From assembly GCF_030817415.1 (NCBI RefSeq), contig NZ_JAUSZI010000002.1, positions 4,836,001 to 4,900,000 on the forward strand: 64,000 nucleotides of DNA. The letters run 5' to 3'. The notes under the pieces were generated by a model. It had not been told where the DNA came from, searched no databases, and saw nothing but the letters and a program-made list of their open reading frames with translations. Position 1 is the first letter of the stretch, and every line of letters begins with the position of its first letter. The DNA is from Streptomyces umbrinus. Its GTDB lineage: Bacteria; Actinomycetota; Actinomycetes; Streptomycetales; Streptomycetaceae. The position numbers were made by a program, and so were the translations under genes. Below are positions 21,941-30,736 of the stretch, one piece after another.

Positions 21941-22381
21941 GCGCGTCCGTCCCTATCAGGTATCTCGCGGTTCGTTGTCTGCGTGGGCGTGCCGCGAAGG
22001 GCAACGTGACTGCGCGGTCACAAGGAGGGCGTGGGCACGGTGGCCGGCACGCGGCATGTCCGCCTCGCAGGTTATCCCCGCTCGTGGTGGGGTCGTAAAT
22101 CGCAGATCACACCTGGGCGGTGATTACGGTCACAGATTGCCAGTTTAAAGGGCCTCACCAGGCTGGGGTTTGCCTGGTGAGGCCCCTCGAACAGCCCCTG
22201 ACACTGATCTAAGGGGCGTAGGGCGGCCGGTCCCCACCCCAATGAGGACCGCCCGGCCCTGACCGCAGGGTTTCGGTCGCACGGACCGACGGATTTCGGC
22301 CGTACGTGGCCGTCGCCCTGCGGGGTCCGGTGGGTGCCGTACGACCGGCCGCCGGGCACGGTCGTACGGCGGAGGCGTCGG
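21941..22381. promoter_or_regulatory. sucC upstream region
   Basis: No gene is visible. The part from 21941 to about 22145 should hold the sucCD promoter (AT-richer around 22095-22145). The rest is occupied by the terminator of the upstream minus-strand gene at 22150-22185 and further GC-rich sequence. Confidence 0.4.
22150..22185 (-). terminator. Terminator of the 11-residue-repeat protein gene
   Basis: GGGCCTCACCAGGC (22150-22163) pairs perfectly with GCCTGGTGAGGCCC (22172-22185). On the minus strand it is followed by TTTAAACTGG, giving a short T-rich tail. Confidence 0.75.
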
Positions 22382-24163
22382 TCAGACGCCGTAGGGGGAG
22401 CCGTGCTGCCCGTACCGGTCGGTCGGCAGGTAGCTCGGGGTGACGGACTCGGCGACGTCCTCGACTCCGCCGACGGCGTTTCCGGCCAGCGGGCCGGCGG
22501 CCGACCCGACGGTTCCGGTCACGTTCCGCGCGAAGGGCCCGACCTGTCCCGTCACGTCGGCCGCGAACGGTGCGACCTCGCCGACGACACCGTCCGCGAA
22601 GGGGCGTACGTCGCCCGTGACGCCGTACGCCAGCGTCGTGGCGCTGCCGCCGACCCCGTCCACGACGGGCCGGACGTACTGGACGACCGTGTCCACGACC
22701 GGCCGCACCGCGCCGACGGCACCCTCGGCGAACGGCGGCACCCGGCCGACGACGCCCTGCGCGAACGGGTCGACCTCGCCGACCACGCCGTGCGCGAGCG
22801 GCGGGACCTCGCCGACGACGCCGCCCACGAAGGGCCGCACTTCGCCGACGACACCGTCGGCGAGCACGGTCGCGTCGCCGACCGCCCGCGCGGCGACGGG
22901 CACCACACCGTCCACCGCCGTGGCGGCGACGGGCGGAAGGACGGAGTCCACGGTCTCGTCGGTGACCTGGGTGACCACTGCGGTGGCGTACGGAGGAACG
23001 TCCGCGACCACGCCGGTGGCGTACGGGGCGACCTCGCCGACGACACCGGTCGCGTACGGGCCGACGTTCCCGGCCACGCCCGTCGCGTACGGGGTCACGC
23101 CGCCGGTGACGCCGTCGGTGTACGTGCGCACGTCGGACACCGCGTCGGCCACCACTTCGTGGGCGAGGCCGGTGGTGTTGCCGACGGTCTGGCCGGCGAC
23201 CGGGACCACACCGTTCACGGCGCCGGTGGCGACGCGGGTGACTCCGGTCACGGCCTGGTCGGCGACGGGGGTGACCCCGCCGACGGCCCGCCCGGCGATC
23301 GGCGTGACGCCGTGCACGGCGGTGGCGGCGACGGGCGGCAGCGCGGTGGCGGCCGTCTCGTCGACGACCGGGGTGACGGACCGAGTGACGGTCCCCTGGA
23401 TGCCGCGGACGGTGGAGGGGAGGCCGGTGACCGTGTTGCGGAGGTGGGCGGGCACGCCGTTCGTGGTGGCGTGGGCGGCCGGGGCGGTCCGGCCGGCGGT
23501 GGCGACGGTCTGCTGCACCTTGGCACGGGCGCCGGAGGGGACTGCGGTGGCGGTGCGCCGGGTGGCCCCGAGCTTCGTCTGCGTGGCGGCGAGGGCCTGC
23601 TCCAGCTCCGGCGCGAACGCCGAGAGGGGGCCGAAGAGGTAGTCGACCTCGCCGTGGGGGCGGGGGCCGCGGGCGTCGGACAGGGCGTCGGTGGCCCTGG
23701 CGGTCGCGTCGGCGGTGTGCTCGGCGGCGGGCTTGGCCTTGGCCTGGGGCTTCTGGGCGGCCGGGAGCTCGGTGTCGACGTACCGGCGGGCCTGGTCGGC
23801 CGCCTTCGTCTTCGTGTCGGCGGCCTGCTTCGCCCTGGCGATGGTGTCGGTGGTCGTGCCGGTGACGTCGGTGACGGTGTCCTGCGCCTTGGCGGTCGTG
23901 CCGCCGGTGACGTCGGTGAGGGTGTCCGTGATCGTGCCTGTGGTCGTGCCGGTGGCCGGGGAGACGTCGGTGCGGACGTCACCGACCACCCCGTCGACGG
24001 TGTCGGTGACCGTGCCGGCCACGTCGTCCACGGAGAGGGACGCGTCGGGTACGGAGGCGGACGTGGCGGGCAGTTCGTCCGCGTCGGCGACGGCTGAGCC
24101 GAGCGCCCAGGCGCCGGTGACGCCGGCGGCTATGACGATGGAACGGCGAATGTTCTTGTGCAT
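22382..24163 (-). CDS. Secreted protein with 11-residue repeats
   Basis: The 593-residue product starts with a signal peptide (MHKNIRRSIVIAAGVTGAWA). An Asp/Thr/Val-rich region with TDT/VTG repeats follows (about residues 35-160), then an Ala-rich middle. The C-terminal half is built of 11-residue units of the form GVVGEVxPFAx; clear consecutive units include GVVGEVPPLAH, GVVGEVDPFAQ and GVVGRVPPFAE. No catalytic motif, cysteine pair or sortase signal was seen. The next gene upstream also encodes a secreted protein with Val/Pro repeats, so both may be surface-structural. I do not recognise a named family. Confidence 0.8.
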   Translation of the reverse strand: MHKNIRRSIVIAAGVTGAWALGSAVADADELPATSASVPDASLSVDDVAGTVTDTVDGVVGDVRTDVSPATGTTTGTITDTLTDVTGGTTAKAQDTVTDVTGTTTDTIARAKQAADTKTKAADQARRYVDTELPAAQKPQAKAKPAAEHTADATARATDALSDARGPRPHGEVDYLFGPLSAFAPELEQALAATQTKLGATRRTATAVPSGARAKVQQTVATAGRTAPAAHATTNGVPAHLRNTVTGLPSTVRGIQGTVTRSVTPVVDETAATALPPVAATAVHGVTPIAGRAVGGVTPVADQAVTGVTRVATGAVNGVVPVAGQTVGNTTGLAHEVVADAVSDVRTYTDGVTGGVTPYATGVAGNVGPYATGVVGEVAPYATGVVADVPPYATAVVTQVTDETVDSVLPPVAATAVDGVVPVAARAVGDATVLADGVVGEVRPFVGGVVGEVPPLAHGVVGEVDPFAQGVVGRVPPFAEGAVGAVRPVVDTVVQYVRPVVDGVGGSATTLAYGVTGDVRPFADGVVGEVAPFAADVTGQVGPFARNVTGTVGSAAGPLAGNAVGGVEDVAESVTPSYLPTDRYGQHGSPYGV

Positions 24164-24416
24164 GCGTACGTCAGTCCTTCGGAAGACCGAGAGTTCGGAA
24201 CGTGGTGTGGAGAGGGACCGGGCGTCCGGAGGGCCGATGCGCCGCGTCGGTGCTTCGGACTGGGGAGTCGAGCACCGACGGCCGTGGCAGCGGCCCGCGT
24301 CCGGGGTGTCCGGCCGATCGCGTCCGGAGCACCCTGAGATTCGGAGGATGCCCGGACGGGCGCGGGCAGACCTGTGCCGCCCTCGCGCGGCAGGTCTCAG
24401 CGGGGGAAGGCCGGCC

Positions 24417-25520
24417 CTAGCCGGGGAACGCCGGAATGTCCCGGTACCTGTCCCGGGTCCCGGCCGCGGTGACGTCCGCGGCGGCGCCGGGCACCAGCGT
24501 CGGCCGGGCCCTGTCGTTCAACGCGACGGCCTGCGCGTCGCCGTGCCGCGGCGACCCGTTGTCGACCGCGGAGTGACGCCCCAACGCACCCGTGGGGTCG
24601 CTATCGGGAACCTGGTGCACGGGTGCCTGCACGGCCCGCGTGCCCCGGGAGTCCGCGTGGTGGCGTACGTCGTCACCGGCCGCCGCTGGGCCACCGGCGA
24701 ACCGCGGCCCGTACTCCGTCACCGCGCTGTCGTCGCGCGACTGCTTCCCGGCCGCCCGGTGGTCGTCCGTCGCTCCGCCGGGCTGCTGCGGCGCCGTACC
24801 GGCCGGCAGGGTCTGCCCCGGAACCGCTGGCAACGGCAGTCCCGGCAACTCCGGCAGCCCGGGAAGGCCCGGCAGCGTGGGCAGTTGAGGCAGCGACGGC
24901 CACCACTGCGGCGGGGCCGGCCGCTCGACGATCCCGCCGGTGATCCCGCCGGTGATCTGATCCACCAGATCACCGATGGGCCGTACGACGTCCTGGGCGA
25001 CCGGCGGTATTACGCGCCCGGTGACCGGGCGTACCACCTGCTCGGTCACCGGCCCTACGACGCGCTCGGTCACCGGCCGCACGACAGGATCGGCGACCGG
25101 CCTTACGACGCGCTGGACTTCGTCGGTCACGGGCGAGATCGTTTTGGGGAGCCCAGCCTGTTCGGAGCCGGAGCCCAAGGTCGCGGTCGCGGTTTCGGTC
25201 GCGGTGGAAGCGGGCGGCGGCGGGGTGGTCGACGAGACCGTCACGGACGGTGAGTTCGAGCCCGAGGGCCGCTCGCCGATCCGCTGCCCTGCCTCCCCCG
25301 AACCCATCGCCAACTGCTCGACCGAACTCGACACCGACCGCACGACACCTGTGGGCTTCGAGGCCGGCGCGACCCCGTCCGCCGCACGCGCCTGCTCCCC
25401 GCACAGGAGCCCCAGCACGAACAACCCGCCCACCAGCAACCCCACTTGCAGCGCACGCCGCCCCGCCGCCGTGCGCGTCACACGCAGAGCGGCATCGGGC
25501 AGTACGGCTGACAGGGCCAA
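24417..25520 (-). CDS. Secreted/anchored protein with 8-residue VVRPVxxx repeats
   Basis: The 367-residue product has an N-terminal hydrophobic segment (ALQVGLLVGGLFVLGLLCGEQARAADG) that could be a signal peptide or anchor. A Ser/Thr/Pro-rich stretch follows, then six consecutive octapeptides (VVRPVADP, VVRPVTER, VVGPVTEQ, VVRPVTGR, VIPPVAQD, VVRPIGDL). After these come a Gly/Pro/Leu-rich PGLPGLPELPGLPLP segment and a polar tail. The start is probably TTG 25520, with GGGAGG 11 bases upstream; GTG 25481 is an alternative. It lies upstream of, and in the same direction as, the 11-residue-repeat gene, 253 bases away. Confidence 0.7.
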   Translation of the reverse strand: MALSAVLPDAALRVTRTAAGRRALQVGLLVGGLFVLGLLCGEQARAADGVAPASKPTGVVRSVSSSVEQLAMGSGEAGQRIGERPSGSNSPSVTVSSTTPPPPASTATETATATLGSGSEQAGLPKTISPVTDEVQRVVRPVADPVVRPVTERVVGPVTEQVVRPVTGRVIPPVAQDVVRPIGDLVDQITGGITGGIVERPAPPQWWPSLPQLPTLPGLPGLPELPGLPLPAVPGQTLPAGTAPQQPGGATDDHRAAGKQSRDDSAVTEYGPRFAGGPAAAGDDVRHHADSRGTRAVQAPVHQVPDSDPTGALGRHSAVDNGSPRHGDAQAVALNDRARPTLVPGAAADVTAAGTRDRYRDIPAFPG

Positions 25521-25753
25521 GGCGGGGAGAGCCTCCCGTGCGGAGGGACGAGGAGAAGCGAGATGAGGTGGGGCGGGGTGGAGCGAACTGGGGCGCGGCT
25601 ACGAGGCTGCGCGCCCTCTGAAGACCCGCCGATCCTTGCACGGGACTCCCGAGGTCGCGCAAGTCCCCTGTTACCGATGGATGCTCATGTCCGCTTTATC
25701 CGTCGTCTTTCGGCTCCGCCGCGTCTGCCCCCTCCTTCACCCCGCTGCCGCCT

Positions 25754-26995
25754 CTACTGCCCCGGGCTCCCGGTGTCCGGTATCGGCAGCGGGCGTTTCT
25801 CGATCGCCGCCGCCATCACGTCCGGGAAGAGGTCGGGCGTGCAGGCGAACGCCGGTGCGCCCAGCGCCGCGAGCGCCGCCGCGTGCTCACGGTCGTACGC
25901 GGGAGCACCCTCGTCGGACAGCGCGAGCAGCGTCACGAACTGCACCCCCGACGCCTTCATCGCCGCGACCCGCTTGAGCATCTCGTTCCGGATGCCACCT
26001 TCGTAGAGGTCGCTGATGAGGACGACCACGGTGTCGGCGGGGCGCGTGATCTGCGACTGGCAGTACGCCAACGCCCTGTTGATGTCCGTGCCGCCGCCGA
26101 GCTGGGTGCCGAAGAGCACGTCGACCGGGTCGTCGAGCTGGTCGGTGAGGTCGACGACAGCCGTGTCGAAGACCACGAGCCGGGTGTTGATGGACCGCAT
26201 GGAGGCGAGGACCGCGCCGAACACCGACGCGTACACGACCGACGCCGCCATCGAACCCGACTGGTCGATGCAGAGGACGACCTCCTTCTTCACGGACTGC
26301 GACGCGCGCCCGTACCCGATGAGCCGCTCGGGCACGATCGTGCGGTACTCGGGCAGGTAGTGCTTGAGGTTGGCCGAGATCGTGCGGTTCCAGTCGATGT
26401 CGTGGTGGCGGGGCCGGTGGATACGGGCGCTGCGGTCGAGGGCCCCGGTGAGAGTGGCCCTGGTACGGGTCGCGAGCCGCTTCTCCAGGTCCTCGACCAC
26501 CTTGCGTACGACCGCCCGTGCCGTCTCCTTGGTCGTCTCGGGCATGGCCTTGTTGAGCGACAGCAGCGTGCCGACCAGGTGGACGTCCGCCTCCACCGCC
26601 TCCAGCATCTCCGGCTCCAGGAGCAGGGTGGACAGGCCGAGCCGGTCGATGGCGTCCCGCTGCATGACCTGGACGACGGAGGACGGGAAGTACGTCCGGA
26701 TGTCCCCCAGCCACCTGGCGACGGACGGCGCGGACGCCCCGAGCCCCGCCGAACGCTCCCGCCCCGCCCGCGCCTTGCCCCCCTTGCCGTTCCCGTACAG
26801 CGCGCCGAGCGCCCCGTCCATCGCCGCGTCCTGCCCGGTGAGCGAGCACCCGGTGCCGTCCGCGTCCTCCCCGCCGAGCACGAGCCGCCAGCGGCGGAGC
26901 CGTTCGTCGCCGACGCCGGCGGGCTCGGCCACGCCGCCCGGCTCGGGCGCCTCGGCCTGGTCGGTCGCTCCCGTGTTCACCACTCCCGCGCTCAT
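25754..26995 (-). CDS. VWA (CoxE-like) protein of a MoxR-VWA system
   Basis: The 413-residue cytoplasmic protein has a helical N-terminal half and a C-terminal von Willebrand A domain. The metal-ion site is intact: DQSGSMAAS (residues 244-252), a Thr in GGGTDINRAL, and an Asp in VVLISDLYEGG. VWA partners of MoxR ATPases act as adaptors between the ATPase and a target, as in CbbQ/CbbO. It is last in a three-gene operon: its ATG overlaps the stop of the DUF5682 gene (ATGA). Homologous sets occur in many bacteria, including the yeh genes of E. coli, by my recollection. Confidence 0.9.
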   Translation of the reverse strand: MSAGVVNTGATDQAEAPEPGGVAEPAGVGDERLRRWRLVLGGEDADGTGCSLTGQDAAMDGALGALYGNGKGGKARAGRERSAGLGASAPSVARWLGDIRTYFPSSVVQVMQRDAIDRLGLSTLLLEPEMLEAVEADVHLVGTLLSLNKAMPETTKETARAVVRKVVEDLEKRLATRTRATLTGALDRSARIHRPRHHDIDWNRTISANLKHYLPEYRTIVPERLIGYGRASQSVKKEVVLCIDQSGSMAASVVYASVFGAVLASMRSINTRLVVFDTAVVDLTDQLDDPVDVLFGTQLGGGTDINRALAYCQSQITRPADTVVVLISDLYEGGIRNEMLKRVAAMKASGVQFVTLLALSDEGAPAYDREHAAALAALGAPAFACTPDLFPDVMAAAIEKRPLPIPDTGSPGQ

Positions 26996-29451
26996 CGGCC
27001 CACCCCCACAAGGTCGTTGTCATCGGCGTCGTTGTCATTGGTGCTGCTGCCATTGGTGTTACTGCCATTGGTGCGGCTGTCGCCGGCGCCTTCGGCGTCC
27101 TCGGTTTCGTCCGGTCCCAGCAGCAGGCGCAGCACCGGCAGCACCGCGTCGGCGCGTGCGGCGTCGAGGTCGGGGGCGAAGCCGGGTATGCCCGAGGCGG
27201 TGGCCGTGGCGCCTCCGCGGGTTCCCGGTCCGCGCCGGACCAGTTCGCCGAGGGTGCGGCGCACTCCGGGCTCGTACGCGGAGAAGGTGCGCCTGAGCAA
27301 CGGCAGCACGTCGGTGAACGCGTCCCCCGGCACCCCGGTCAGCCAGGTGTCGACGAGCCCGAGCAGCCGCTCGTCGTGCACGAGCAGCATTCCGCCCCCG
27401 GAGCCCCCTCCGACGAAGCCCTCGATCCACGCCGCCGCGTCCGCCGGCTCCGTCCCCGGCGACAGCACGAGCCCCATGAGCCGCGCCGCCTCTTCCTGCC
27501 CCAACGCCCCGTCGTCCAGCAGCAACCGCACGGCCCGCCCCCGGACGACCCCGGGAACCGTGTCCCGCCCGGAGAGCGTGCGCAGAACACCGTGCCAACG
27601 GCCACGTATGCCGCCACGGGAGGCGGAGTCTTCCCCTTGTCCCTCCCCCTCCCCCTCTCCCAGCAGCCCCACCGCACCGTGCACCGCGTCCACATGCCCG
27701 CGCATCTCCTCCGCGGCGTCCGCGTCGAGTGCGGCGCAGGCCGGGGGCAGACCCACGAAGACGCGCTCGGCGAGCCCCGCGGCGACCTCGGCGAGGGCCT
27801 CCGTACCGGTGCCGCGCACGTCGCCGTAGCGGAGGGAGCGGACCAGGGCGGGGAGCGCCTGGGCGAGGTGGCCGACGTCGGCGTCCAGGGCGGCGCGGTC
27901 GGCGAGGATCCGCATCACCACCGGGAGCGCGTCCGGGAGTTCGGCGAGGAGGCAGCGCTCGGCGAGGCCCGTGACGTCGGCGAGGGACCGGGCCCCGACG
28001 GCGTCCGCCTCGGCCTTCGCGGTCGCGGCGGCGAGCACGGTCGTGCCCCACACGCCGGCCTCGGCGACCCGCACCGCCAGCTCCGGCTCCCAGCGCAGCC
28101 GCCAGGTCTCCCGGAACGTACCGGTGCTGCCGCGCGACGCGGCCGGCTCGCCCCACTCGATGCCGAGGAGCCGCAGCCGGTGCAGGAGCCTGCTGCGCCC
28201 GGCGTCGTTCTCCTTGCGCAGGTCGAGCTCCAACTCCCGCTCCTGCGCCTCCGGTTTGAGCCGCAGCCGCCGCTGGAGGCGGTCTAGGTCGCGCTGCAGC
28301 GGCACGGCGGGTGCCGCCGCGGGCACCTCGCCCAGGACGTCACCGACGACGAGCCGGTCGTGCACGAGTGAGAGCGGCACGTCCGAGCCCTCGCACATCA
28401 CGGCCCGTACGGCGTCGGTGGTCTCGGTCAGGCCCGGCAGGGGGCGGCCCCGCATCGCGGCGAGCGTGTCGGCGAGCCGCACCGCCTCGATGACGTGCGC
28501 GGACGAGACGGGCCGGTCCTCGTCGCGCAGGAGCCGGGCCACCTTCGTCATCCAGCGCTCGATCGGGCGGTCGGCGGCGCCGAACAAGTGCCCGTACCAG
28601 CCCGGTGAGTCGATCCCCGCGCCATAGCCGCTCATCCGCGACAGCCGCCGGTGTGTCCAGGGCACCCACGTCATGTCGGCCTTGGCCTTGGGCAGCCCCT
28701 TCAACAGCGCCCGGTCGGCGGCGACGGTCGTGCGCTGCCGCAGTGCGGGCACGTGCCAGGCACCGCACACCACGGCCACGTCGTCCCCGAACTCCCGCTG
28801 AGCCGCCCGCACCTGGAGCCGCATGTACGCTTCCCGCACGAGATCCCGCTCGTGTCCCCCGGTCCCGAACGCCTCCCGCAGCGCCCCCATCGCCTCGCCG
28901 AGCACCTCGAACGGTGCGAACGCGTCCCCGTCGCGCGCCCCCCGGTGCTCGATCACGTCCTCCCACCACCGCTCGGCGTCGTCGTACCCGGCGGTCTCGG
29001 CGAGGACGGCGAGCGGGTCGATCCGTACGGCCTCCGCGGGCTCGGACGGAAGTCCGCCCGGCTCCCCCTTCTCCGATGACTCCTGCTCCTGGTCCTCTCT
29101 CTCCTCCCGCCCCCATGCCAGCGTGTGGGTGGCCGGGAGGTCGATGAAGCGGGCCGGCACCCCGTGCTCCAGGGCCCAGCGGATGGCCACCCACTCCGGC
29201 GAGAACTCCGCGAGCGGCCAGAACGCCGACCGGCCCGGCTCGTCCACGACATGCGCGAGAAGGGCGACGGGCGGCCGCATGTCCTCGTCGGCGGCCAGCG
29301 CGATCAACGCGTCGGCCTCCGGCGGCCCTTCGATGAGTACGGTGCGCGGGCCCGCCGCCTCCAGCGCGGCCCGTACGGCCCGGGCCGAGCCGGGCCCGTG
29401 GTGGCGCACCCCGAGCAGCAGGGGCCCGGTCCCGCCGTCGCGGTCGCTCAC
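26992..29451 (-). CDS. DUF5682 family protein
   Basis: This is a large (819-residue) cytoplasmic protein. Near the start is GVRHHGPGSARAVRAALE, then VLIEGPPEAD, and around residue 240 VVCGAWHVPALRQR. Spaced His motifs of the type 'GxRHHGPGS' and 'CGAWHvP' recall metal-dependent hydrolase folds of the TraB/ChaN/EreA kind, but that is inference. The middle is helical and the C-terminus ends in a low-complexity Asn/Asp/Ser tail (TNGSNTNGSSTNDNDADDND). GTG 29451 is the start because it overlaps the MoxR stop (GTGA). It sits between MoxR and VWA, so it is probably the effector or a core subunit. Confidence 0.85.
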   Translation of the reverse strand: MSDRDGGTGPLLLGVRHHGPGSARAVRAALEAAGPRTVLIEGPPEADALIALAADEDMRPPVALLAHVVDEPGRSAFWPLAEFSPEWVAIRWALEHGVPARFIDLPATHTLAWGREEREDQEQESSEKGEPGGLPSEPAEAVRIDPLAVLAETAGYDDAERWWEDVIEHRGARDGDAFAPFEVLGEAMGALREAFGTGGHERDLVREAYMRLQVRAAQREFGDDVAVVCGAWHVPALRQRTTVAADRALLKGLPKAKADMTWVPWTHRRLSRMSGYGAGIDSPGWYGHLFGAADRPIERWMTKVARLLRDEDRPVSSAHVIEAVRLADTLAAMRGRPLPGLTETTDAVRAVMCEGSDVPLSLVHDRLVVGDVLGEVPAAAPAVPLQRDLDRLQRRLRLKPEAQERELELDLRKENDAGRSRLLHRLRLLGIEWGEPAASRGSTGTFRETWRLRWEPELAVRVAEAGVWGTTVLAAATAKAEADAVGARSLADVTGLAERCLLAELPDALPVVMRILADRAALDADVGHLAQALPALVRSLRYGDVRGTGTEALAEVAAGLAERVFVGLPPACAALDADAAEEMRGHVDAVHGAVGLLGEGEGEGQGEDSASRGGIRGRWHGVLRTLSGRDTVPGVVRGRAVRLLLDDGALGQEEAARLMGLVLSPGTEPADAAAWIEGFVGGGSGGGMLLVHDERLLGLVDTWLTGVPGDAFTDVLPLLRRTFSAYEPGVRRTLGELVRRGPGTRGGATATASGIPGFAPDLDAARADAVLPVLRLLLGPDETEDAEGAGDSRTNGSNTNGSSTNDNDADDNDLVGVGR

Positions 29452-30602
29452 GCGCTCACCTCCCGGCAGGCGCGGTAGAAGTCCTTCCACCCGTCGCGCT
29501 CGCGGACGACCGCCTCCAGGTACTCCTGCCAGATGACGCGGTCAGCCGCAGGGTCGCGGACGACGGCGCCGAGGATGCCCGCGGCGACGTCGCTCGCGCG
29601 CAGGACGCCGTCCCCGAAGTGGGCGGCCAGGGCGAGGCCGTTCGTGACGACGGAGATCGCCTCCGCGGTGGACAGCGTGCCGCTGGGCGACTTCAGCTTC
29701 GTACGCCCGTCGGCGGTGATGCCGTCACGCAGCTCGCGGAAGACCGTGACGACGCGGCGGATCTCGTCGACCCCGTCGGGCACCGCGGGCAGGTCGAGGG
29801 AGCGGCCGATCTGGTCGACGCGGCGCGAGACGATGTCGACCTCGGCGTCGGCGCTCTCGGGCAGCGGCAGGACCACCGTGTTGAAGCGGCGGCGCAGGGC
29901 GCTCGACAGGTCGTTCACCCCGCGGTCCCGGTCGTTGGCCGTGGCGATCAGGTTGAAGCCCCGGACGGCCTGCACCTCCGAGCCCAACTCCGGTATCGGC
30001 AGGGTCTTTTCCGACAGGATCGTGATGAGCGAGTCCTGTACGTCGGCGGGGATGCGGGTCAGTTCCTCGACCCGGGCCGTCATCCCCTCCGCCATGGCCC
30101 GCATGACCGGGCTGGGCACCAGCGCGTCCCGGCTCGGGCCGTTCGCGAGCAGTTGCGCGTAGTTCCAGCCGTAGCGGATCGCCTCCTCCGGTGTGCCGGC
30201 CGTGCCCTGCACGAGGAGGGTGGAGTCGCCACTGACCGCCGCGGCGAGGTGCTCGGAGACCCATGTCTTGGCCGTGCCGGGCACGCCGAGCAGGAGCAGG
30301 GCCCGGTCGGTGGCGAGCGTGGTGACGGCGACCTCGACGATGCGCCGCGGGCCGACGTACTTCGGCGTGATCACCGTGCCGTCCGGCAGTGTGCCGCCGA
30401 GCAGGTAGGTCGCGACGGCCCAGGGCGACATCCGCCAGCGGACCGGGCGCGGGCGGTCGTCCTGCGCGGCCAGCGCCGCGAGCTCGGCGGCGAACGCGTC
30501 CTCGGCGTGCGGCCGCAGCGCCTCGCCCTCCGCTGCTTCCCGTGTGTGCGCGGAGTGGTGCTGGCTCGGTTCGACGGACGTCTGGTCGACGGACACGGAC
30601 AT
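29448..30602 (-). CDS. MoxR-type AAA+ ATPase
   Basis: The 384-residue ATPase is first in the minus-strand operon. Walker A is GVPGTAKTW (residues 106-114). The Walker B/sensor region and the LNDLSSALRRRFN-like arginine-finger segment (ATANDRDRGVNDLSSALRRRFN region) are intact, and a helical lid follows. MoxR ATPases remodel proteins together with VWA partners, such as the one two genes downstream. ATG 30602 (MSVSVDQ) has AAGGGGGA upstream; the longer start at 30647 would place the coding region over the promoter. Its promoter matches a DNA-damage-type motif (30646-30668). Confidence 0.93.
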   Translation of the reverse strand: MSVSVDQTSVEPSQHHSAHTREAAEGEALRPHAEDAFAAELAALAAQDDRPRPVRWRMSPWAVATYLLGGTLPDGTVITPKYVGPRRIVEVAVTTLATDRALLLLGVPGTAKTWVSEHLAAAVSGDSTLLVQGTAGTPEEAIRYGWNYAQLLANGPSRDALVPSPVMRAMAEGMTARVEELTRIPADVQDSLITILSEKTLPIPELGSEVQAVRGFNLIATANDRDRGVNDLSSALRRRFNTVVLPLPESADAEVDIVSRRVDQIGRSLDLPAVPDGVDEIRRVVTVFRELRDGITADGRTKLKSPSGTLSTAEAISVVTNGLALAAHFGDGVLRASDVAAGILGAVVRDPAADRVIWQEYLEAVVRERDGWKDFYRACREVSA

Positions 30603-30645
30603 GGAGCGGTCCCCCTTGCGGCTCGGCCGGTTCGAATCTGGTTCC

Positions 30646-30729
30646 ACCGTGCCCTACGCCACTGACAATCGGCTCTGACCTGCGAAAACGTACTCGTCGC
30701 GGTCGATTGTCAGTGGTGGGACCTACCTT
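30646..30729. promoter_or_regulatory. Back-to-back RecA-NDp/PafBC-like promoters in a 13-bp inverted repeat
   Basis: CCACTGACAATCG (30659-30671) and CGATTGTCAGTGG (30704-30716) are perfect inverted copies 32 bases apart. Read outward, each arm starts the actinobacterial RecA-NDp motif (TTGTCAGTGGC, six bases, TAGGGT). The plus strand has TTGTCAGTGGT, six bases, TACCTT (30707-30729), ending seven bases before the SWIM gene ATG. The minus strand has TTGTCAGTGGC, six bases, CACGGT (30668-30646). In mycobacteria and Streptomyces this motif drives LexA-independent DNA-damage induction through PafBC. Confidence 0.75.
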
Positions 30730-30736
30730 CGATGAC

